Assembly (NCBI RefSeq): GCF_001949145.1
Contig: NW_019091423.1
Coordinates: 983,629-1,019,897, forward strand
Source of the DNA: Acanthaster planci
Lineage: Eukaryota; Echinodermata; Asteroidea; Valvatida; Acanthasteridae
Direction of reading: 5' to 3'
Length of the DNA: 36,269 nucleotides
The notes under the pieces were generated by a model, which saw nothing but the letters and a program-made list of their open reading frames with translations, had not been told where the DNA came from and did no database searches. The translations under genes and the position numbers were made by a program. How positions within the stretch are numbered: the first letter of the stretch is position 1; each line of letters starts with the position of its first letter. Shown here piece by piece: positions 29,640 through 36,269 of the stretch.

Positions 29640-32600
29640 GTGAAGTTCTACAGAATTTGACTTTTCAAGAAAGTTGGCGTCGCCCACGTTTAAAAATCTT
29701 GATGTACAGTTTTCACCGAGTTTGGCCCAAACTGCAGTCACGTATTGGTACGCGTGGGGTCTACATGCATGATGCCCCATACCTCATCAGCTCTTTATTC
29801 TCAGAGTTCCTTTTATCTGCATCCTTCAAAACATCGCAAATAGACCACATCCCCATCTGTAATTGCCCCATCTTTTCTCAGTCATTTTGAAGCCCTCTGC
29901 AAACAGATTATCAATCAAATTCGATCTCGGTTTCGTTTAATTCTTTTGTTCGTATCGTGATGTATTGGTCTGTGGAGGTCCAAGGGGTAAGGTGGGTCCG
30001 ACAGATAATGGACGCAAGAGAACTATAACAATGGCACTCGTACCCCTCTTCATTCTTATTTACGATGAAAAAAGAATTCATAGTCCCTTTAGGCATCTAA
30101 TAACGTCCGTCGCTAATAAGTTACCCTTTCACTCTTTGCCGAAATGAGAGATTATCCACGCTTATTTTTATCCAGTTAGCTGCACGATTGGTTTGGCATG
30201 GGGTTCGAAATACATAATTCGGAGATCTAAAACCCGCTTGTTGAATAATGCTGTGGACTTTTGCACGTTTGTAGTCGTTCTCAGGTATAAAAAATATCGA
30301 CACAAACAAGGATTACAGTTTTTAAATACATATCTATTGCAGTGACAAAACTGACGTCCCAAAACTTTAAGTACTTGATGTTAGTGCAAAGGAAAAAGAA
30401 ATCCTTGTTTTTGTTGAAGTTCCCCTGTTGGAGTTTATCATAGGCGTTCCTCTGTAAGTGTTGCGGTTGGGTTCTCGGAAAGGCAAGCCAAATGACTCTA
30501 AAAACCATCAACCCCTCTCTTCACAAAGGTATAACCGTCTAGTTTGAAGCTGTCTGCTGCTTGACAATTACGAAGGAAAGCAAAACTCAATTGATTACTT
30601 GTATAGAGAAATGTAGTGAATTCACATTGCTCTTTTAACAATGTACCCAACTCACATCTTTAATTAAAAGCAAATTTGGGTATTTGGTGGATTTTATGGA
30701 ATATAATATTTTGTGGAATATTCGTATTATAAATACGTATTCACAATACGAATATTCTCGTTGATCGTTGGAGGACCGGAACACTTGATTTTTTTATCAG
30801 AGGACCTTTTGTATGCTGGCCTTTGACGACCCACATTCTTCCTTTCGTCGTCTCTGCTTAAAGCCTACCTGCAATGATTTTTCAGACACAATTTTTTTCT
30901 GCAACTTTACACTCTTCCTCAATGTATGGAAACTATTTGTAGATCCCTTACATACATGCACTTTTTTAACATGTCAATTTCCTTTGCTCCCCTGGACAAC
31001 TGAGTGTGCTGTTGCTGTGATGTTATCCAGGGAAGAGACATAGTTTAGTGCAGATAGGTTTTTCTGTTCAAATTGTGTACCCAAAGTTTACTCACTGAAA
31101 ACATTTCTGAGCAAGGGTCAATTGCTTGCTTATTAGTATAACAAAACATGAAAAAATGCAGTCAAGCAAAAACTAAACAATGCACTACATGTATATGTAA
31201 TTGTACAAACTACTGGGACATTGGGGCCTTCTTCTGGGGATGACATCGCAGTTTTGCTCATGAATATGGAAATATTCATTAGCAGAAAAAACCAACCAGG
31301 CTGCAAAATATCTTTTTATCTGGTTTGTATTTTAAAAAAGCCATTGCAGCTGTCCTTTTAGAATATTTTGACCGTACCACAACTTATTCTCTTACCCTTA
31401 ATGCACTGTTTAAGCAGGCTCAGTAACGAGTGCATACTTACTTTTCCGTTTGTGCACACGATTTTTAAGGCTTACATCTATATTTCTTTCTCCATGCAGA
31501 ACAGTATCAAGGAGGCACAACGTCTCATTCATAAAGAAATCAAGTCAATCCGTCGAGAATTGAAGAGACTCATAAGACATTATGCTGCTGCACACCCCAA
31601 CCAGCAGGTTGATGTACAACAACATCAACGAATCAGGTCTGTTGACTCTGGTCTAGGGGAGGTGAACTATTCAACTGACTATACCACAGCCAGTGAGGTC
31701 GCATCATCACATGAGGACAGTGAGGTGGGATACCAAGCCTTTCTTGATCATGACACTGATCAGTTAGTCACACCTCTGAAAGGGGATGGAATGTACAGTC
31801 AGCAATCTTCAGAGGTTTACGAAGCAGGCACAGGGTGTGAGGAGGAAGGGTCCACAGTACTCCCACCTCCAAATTACAAGGGAAGTTTTGAACATCCCAG
31901 CAAAACTGAAAATGGCTTCAGGTCTGGCTATGGGATTCCTCTGCACTGGAGCAACAGTGAAATAACACCGGCTCTGGATGATCACACTCGGGGGAAGAAT
32001 TCTACTTATGAAGATGCCTACAGCATGGTGAGAAGGAGGCATAGTGCAGACAAGCCACTCAAGAACAGCACGTCTAAAAGCTCCGGTAACAGGTGGAAAT
32101 CAATTATTCATAAGCATGGCCAGAAAATCTATTCCATCCCAGAATCTCATCAGAATCATCTAATACAAGAATCCGTCCAGAGCTCAGGAGATGAGTCACT
32201 AAGTTTTCAAGACTTAACAGGGTATCGTAATAATGAGTTTGACCAACCCAGAAGATACAGTTGCTCTCGATTACAGAGTAGAACAGAACGCTATAGTACC
32301 AGGCAAGTGAAAAGAACCCAGTCAGCTCAGCATATCGATGTCAGAAAGGATACCATGTCTGGATCAGATTCTTCTGCAACAAATGGGAACCAGGGGTTCC
32401 CTAGGCCAAACATGCCCATATTAAAGAAAACTGACTCTTCAAGGTTTCTTTTGAGGCCAGAGAGTGGGAATGAAGTGCTTTCAGACAGACCCCCATCGGT
32501 AGCCAGCGACACATCAGAAAGGACCTCATCAATCCGTCAGTGGAATGGGAAGTCTAGAATGCCTGCACAAAGCTCGGAGGATGAGGTTAGGGATTTGCCA

Positions 32601-33095
32601 CGATTTTCAGACAGGAGCTATGATTGCTACTTTGATGCCGAGAGTTACAATCAGTCTCCACATTTTTCCCCTGGGCTCTCAAAGCGGACAGGCTCCTCCA
32701 AACATCATCAGCAGCAAGGAGTAAGTCCAACGAGAATTAAGAGAGCCTCATCATCTCCGAGTGGTACTTCCAAAAACACAAGCAGTGCAAGGTCTAGGAA
32801 TGCCAGGCAAAGTCACACTAATAGGGACGACATTCACAGAAATGCTTTCATGGATGAAAACTGGAATGCAGAACCTTTACCTGAGTCCCAGTCTGACCTC
32901 TCATATCCAAGCAACGAGGAAGCTTACATGGAGTCCTATACTGATCACGCTGCTCAGCAATACAGAGGTCAGAAACACCCTTACAGAACCAGTCATACCA
33001 AAAACCGAGATACATGTAACTTCTTGAAAGATGTTGGTGGAAGTCCAACTCATCCATTAATGAAAGCAAAAGGACTAGTATCGAGTATTCCTTAA
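29526..33095 (+). CDS. Uncharacterised Ser-rich protein with acidic N-terminus, two exons
   Basis: Exons 29526-29639 and 31500-33095 join in phase 0 across a 1,860-bp GT-AG intron to give 569 residues. I do not recognise the family. Visible parts: residues 1-38, very acidic (SEYDEGEDEETATDIDDLPD) ending in an amphipathic EELIVVLRDEQ; residues 39-66, a basic helix NSIKEAQRLIHKEIKSIRRE followed by LKRLIRHY, which could form a short coiled coil with the preceding segment; RSVDSGLGE (84-92); then about 470 residues rich in Ser, Gln, Asn and Arg, probably disordered; and the C-terminus MKAKGLVSSIP with SSIP (566-569), an SxIP-type EB-protein-binding pattern. No membrane helix or signal peptide. 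A cytoskeletal or centrosomal scaffold is possible but speculative. The start has a good context (gaaATGG) and an in-frame stop upstream. Confidence 0.8.
29640..31499 (+). other. Intron of the third gene
   Basis: 1,860 bp, gtgaag at the donor and ctttctccatgcag at the acceptor. It contains an imperfect palindromic patch at 30716-30757 (GAATATTCGTATT mirrored by AATACGAATATTC). Open frames inside are short and unsupported. The first 44 codons of the long frame that begins at 31368 belong to this intron. Confidence 0.72.
30716..30757. repeat. Inverted repeat, 13-bp arms
   Basis: GAATATTCGTATT (30716-30728) and AATACGAATATTC (30745-30757) are exact reverse complements, with AAATACGTATTCAC-type sequence between them that is itself partly palindromic. 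Confidence 0.75.
31500..33095 (+). CDS. Third gene, exon 2 (main coding exon)
   Basis: 1,596 nt, 531 codons plus stop TAA at 33093-33095. This uninterrupted frame is far longer than any other in the window and clearly not chance. Composition is Ser-, Gln- and Arg-rich with many short charged patches. No repeat units or known domain seen. An open frame of 88 codons in another frame (32761-33027) is a shadow. Confidence 0.93.
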   Translation, partial: NSIKEAQRLIHKEIKSIRRELKRLIRHYAAAHPNQQVDVQQHQRIRSVDSGLGEVNYSTDYTTASEVASSHEDSEVGYQAFLDHDTDQLVTPLKGDGMYSQQSSEVYEAGTGCEEEGSTVLPPPNYKGSFEHPSKTENGFRSGYGIPLHWSNSEITPALDDHTRGKNSTYEDAYSMVRRRHSADKPLKNSTSKSSGNRWKSIIHKHGQKIYSIPESHQNHLIQESVQSSGDESLSFQDLTGYRNNEFDQPRRYSCSRLQSRTERYSTRQVKRTQSAQHIDVRKDTMSGSDSSATNGNQGFPRPNMPILKKTDSSRFLLRPESGNEVLSDRPPSVASDTSERTSSIRQWNGKSRMPAQSSEDEVRDLPRFSDRSYDCYFDAESYNQSPHFSPGLSKRTGSSKHHQQQGVSPTRIKRASSSPSGTSKNTSSARSRNARQSHTNRDDIHRNAFMDENWNAEPLPESQSDLSYPSNEEAYMESYTDHAAQQYRGQKHPYRTSHTKNRDTCNFLKDVGGSPTHPLMKAKGLVSSIP

Positions 33096-33590
33096 CCAAC
33101 AATTACAAATACTTGTATTACTGAAGTAATACCGAAATATGATGTAATTATGAACCAGAAAGTGTGGTGCAAACAAAGAGTATGCTCACATGTTGGCTCA
33201 CTCACTGGTTCCCGCACTAATGCCTTTTACACATTAGACAGTTTCGGCATAATATGCATGCACATATCACGTATTCGTATCTTTTTTTGTTTGACGCCAT
33301 CATGTCGGGTGCTACCTACATGTATGTGTATGTTACTAGGTAGCCATGTGTGTCATCACATACGGACGTGCAAATCATGCCAAAACTAAATTTTTGCAAC
33401 CTGATACGTACCCATGTACGTGTTCTGTACATGTACAAACATGAACTGTCGAAACTGTCTAATAGTACATGTGATGCATTTGCTTTAGTACTCTCTGTGC
33501 AGTACAATGTCTTCAGTCAATGATATTTCAGTCAATATGTATGTACGTGAAGGTTGAAGGAATAAAACTCCTACTATGAACATTGCCACA
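33096..33590 (+). other. Probable 3'UTR of the third gene
   Basis: Non-coding, AT-rich, ending after the poly(A) signal candidate at 33561-33566. It is rich in ACATGTA words (several between 33315 and 33475). Longer 3'UTR forms are possible, since further AATAAA hexamers lie at 34697-34702 and beyond. Confidence 0.5.
33561..33566 (+). terminator. Poly(A) signal candidate for the third gene
   Basis: AATAAA about 465 nt past the stop codon, the first one noticed on this strand. A later AATAAA at 34697-34702 is an alternative. Confidence 0.5.
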
Positions 33591-35969
33591 ACAACCCATT
33601 GATCTTCACTACACCATTAAGGTATCTTACACATGCGAGGCCAACATGTCTTAACTTGAAGTTTTCCCCAAAGCAATATATTGTTTTGTTCAAAATAATG
33701 CAAGTAGAAAGTCGCTATGCATTTGCTCTTCCTCCATCAATGATTACGGTGGGTAATTAATTAATTGAACTGAAGCTCATACCTACTCTCTTCCTTGAAT
33801 TTAAGCTGCATTTGAAAGCTGAAGTTACACATTGTCGGTGACTGACCTATAAGTTCACTTGAATCAATCAAAAATAGGGCAAAATGTAACGTTTTCTCAA
33901 ACCAGCTATAAAAACACTTCACTCTTATTGACCTTGTACACATTTACTCTGAACTGACTGGGGATGCAGTAAAACAGAGAAACAAAAAAAAGGCCAGTTG
34001 CTTTATTTTCACAAAAAGAACAAGTGTTTTCAGTTATTATAAATCATGAAGTCAAATGGACGCTTTGCTAGTTAAACACAAGCCAACTTTTGACCCTTCT
34101 GTTGTGCTCGAAGGTCAACCCAATTCATCCATGCAATTTGACAACAGCAAAAAATCATGCTAGGAAAGGACAGAAAATTAAGAGCCACTGTCATTGTGAT
34201 GTCTATCCTAAAGGTTTGGTTTGAAAGCAGGTATACATGTACACAATGTACTCATTTGTTTCCCTGCACCAATATGAAAACAGGTGTCGGGTGTCATATA
34301 TATATGTACTGTCATTTGCCAAAATTTTGCCAAATTGTTACAGCTGGTCAGGTGACAAAAAACACAAATTGGCCTGAAATGCTTACCAAAAGTAAAAAGA
34401 AACTAAACCTTGCACACAGGGAGCAAGTAGGATACATGAAGGTCCAACCATATCATTTGATGCATGAATTTTTATTAACGGCACAAACTGCAGAGAGTAA
34501 TAGTAATGCCAGCAAGTCAGGTGAAAGACTATAAACAGCCGCTTTTTGGCAACTATATGCAAATGTAATTCCAATCTATAGGACCTACTCCACTTGAGTC
34601 AGTTAAGTTCTTTGCCTACAGTTTGCTTAATGGGTAACTGTCTTTGTCATTCTTGGAGACCACATGAAATGATTGTTATAGTGATAAGTTTTGCCAAATA
34701 AATATAACTGAATCATACTACAGCCCAATGTGAGTGTGTGAGTTCCTCACAAACATGATACATGTAAATACAACTATTCTTACTGATTATCCTACAAGTG
34801 CATTAGGCTATACTGAGTCACTAAAAAACGTAAAGCATAAAGTGAAAACAAACACAGGCCCTCATGTCTGTACACAGATTGAAAAGAAACTCCTCTTTGC
34901 TCAATTGTGGCAACAGTGTCCATAAGTGACAAAAATAATACTTTAATATGACAAAATGACTTTTGATATAATTAGAGCCAACGATTATCCCATTATTTTT
35001 TATGCAATTAACAGGCGAGGATGCTTGCCCCGATTCTACATGTATCAACACTGGAATTTCTCTTCATCTTTGCTGACAAGAAGAACCATTTTCAAAATGC
35101 TAAATGAACAGAATTCAAAGTTGTTCTGTAATTAAATTTCCTATTACAGTAAAGATATTAACAGAATGAACAAATCTTGTTTCACGAATACACAAATACA
35201 AGAACACATTCAAAGGCCTTTGACTGTTGTCAAGATTTTAGTAATACTCAGAAATCATTGGAAATAATTTGGCCTCAGTATGACTTATCTCCCTAGAATT
35301 TCTTTGTGAAGAAAACAAATAATTTCTCAAGGCCTACACAGAATGGGTTTTTTATGTGTCGAAAACAAAGAAAAAAAGCATATGTAAATGTACAATAAAT
35401 GTACCAGTAATACATAAAAACTGCAAGTCAGCTTTCATGAAGGTACATGTATATGATTTACCGATACAGTGAAACATGTAAAAACTAAAAAAAAAAACAA
35501 AAAAAAAAACAAAAAAGCTAACCAAAAAGCATACATGTATATGTAATTTAATGTTTCAAAGGAGTGTATGTCATTTTCTGTGAAATGACAAAACTCCAGA
35601 GCATGTGCATTTTTGGCAAAAGTGGTAAAAAAGTCACACCTTCATGAAAAGTTTGACCAAACACAGCAAGCCGGATAGCATCATCTTGGAGTTGTGATCT
35701 CATACAGTGTATGTCCCTACCCCAAGATATGTACCTGGTAGACCTCACAGGTTGAAATATCTCTTGCAACCCTAGTCCTCTGGTGTCATCTTGTGCTATA
35801 CCTCAGGCCCTTCACCACCAGGAATAAGCTGTCATGGCAGATATGACACAGAAAGTATGTGCATAAACATGAATCTCACACAATAACCTCAAGTCACGGT
35901 TCAACACAGTACAATATTGCAGATGAATCCTTTTTGTGAATCAAATAAATGTATTAATGTATGGAGTGC
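33591..35969. other. Intergenic or long 3'UTR, no gene seen
   Basis: AT-rich, low-complexity sequence without supportable coding exons. The 125-codon plus-strand frame at 34157-34534 has no domain or splice context. An A-rich tract interrupted by single C occurs at 35486-35516. Several AATAAA hexamers and T-rich patches fit 3'UTR-like sequence on the plus strand, or a minus-strand neighbour beyond the window. Confidence 0.45.
35486..35516 (+). repeat. Low-complexity A-rich tract (runs of A separated by C)
   Basis: Two runs of 10-11 A and one of 6, separated by single C. Possibly a decayed poly(A) tail of a retroposed sequence or simple slippage. No upstream retroelement body is recognisable. 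Confidence 0.7.
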
Positions 35970-36269
35970 TGTAATAATAAAAATAATAAAACGTTATATA
36001 TAAAGCACATATCACTTTGAAAGTCCATATGCACTTATTACTATCACCCCTGCATATAGGAATCACAACAACTGAACATTCCTGAAACCGTCTCAGCTCC
36101 GGGGGGGGGGATACACCAGCTGATGCCGCCCTATCAGGCACACACAGCTAACATGACCATATCTGCCCTCACAGACACCCACTTACTCCTGGGTGGAGAG
36201 AGGCACATGGGGCTAAAGTGACTTGCTCGAGATCACAACATGCTGCCACCAGCTGGATTCGAACCCCCT
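35970..36269 (-). mobile_element. tRNA-derived-type SINE, cut by the window edge
   Basis: Read on the minus strand from the right edge: GGGTTCGAATCCAGC, a good match to the RNA polymerase III B box (GGTTCGANNCC); then a body with CTCGAGCAAGTCACTTTAG and GCCTCTCTCCACCCAGG; then GAGCTGAGACGGTTTCAGG; and a tail with ACTTTCAAAGTGATATGTGC followed by TATA and an ATT-rich repeat (about 35971-35990). This head-body-tail order fits a SINE. The A box and 5' end lie outside. The ATT-type tail suggests LINE-mediated retroposition. Similar sequences are, from memory, common in invertebrate deuterostomes. Confidence 0.78.

Noticed and set aside
31368-31499. First 44 codons of the 575-codon frame as the protein start
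   Set aside because: They precede a good acceptor (ctttctccatgcag) and read as intron. The acidic exon at 29526 fits in phase with a strong start context.
34157-34534. 125-codon plus-strand open frame
   Set aside because: Composition follows the AT-rich surroundings, with no recognisable features. Likely chance in 3'UTR-like DNA.
1-36269. CRISPR arrays, prokaryotic operons, tRNA or rRNA genes
   Set aside because: No regularly spaced repeats, no clustered bacterial-style genes, and no complete tRNA or rRNA. The only pol III-like box is in the SINE at the right edge.

Overview
This is animal nuclear DNA: AT-rich, with intron-split genes, GT-AG splice sites, canonical AATAAA signals and many small non-autonomous transposons. 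Nothing bacterial or viral is recognisable. The scattered TACATGTA and TGTAGGCCTA words, the hAT-type CAGTAGCGTAGCCAGG element and the tRNA-headed SINE at the right edge suggest a marine invertebrate. I favour a deuterostome, perhaps an echinoderm, but that is inference from repeat style and not proven.

Three protein-coding genes can be supported. (1) At the left edge (+ strand) are the last three coding exons of NDUFB8, an accessory subunit of mitochondrial complex I (1111-1178, 1838-1928, 2411-2503). Its 5' part was not found and probably lies outside the window. (2) At 10397-15407 (- strand) is a complete four-exon gene for a 444-residue monocarboxylate-transporter-like (SLC16/MCT) 12-helix carrier. 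All splice phases agree. It has an in-frame stop 12 nt before the ATG, a tiny overlapping upstream ORF and a good poly(A) signal at 10016-10021. (3) At 29526-33095 (+ strand) is a two-exon gene for a 569-residue protein that I do not recognise: acidic N-terminus, short basic helix, then a long Ser-rich, mostly disordered tail ending in an SxIP-like motif.

The rest, including the 14 kb between genes 2 and 3, has no supported gene but is rich in foldback elements, MITEs and hairpins: 223-348, 5474-5892 with its inverted sister 10629-11028, 9846-9941 (perfect 31-bp arms), 13554-13844, 14080-14145, 14993-15182 (hAT type with near-perfect 8-bp target duplication), 17038-17216 (11-bp direct repeats), 18335-18384, 18604-18791, 23923-24084 (76-bp arms), 28441-28661 and a SINE at about 35970-36269. 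At least four sit inside introns of the transporter gene. One ends 29 bp from a splice donor.

The three genes have unrelated roles (respiration, solute transport, unknown) and show no sign of working together. The most notable features are the density and variety of foldback elements and the unrecognised third gene. I found no clear novel multi-gene system.
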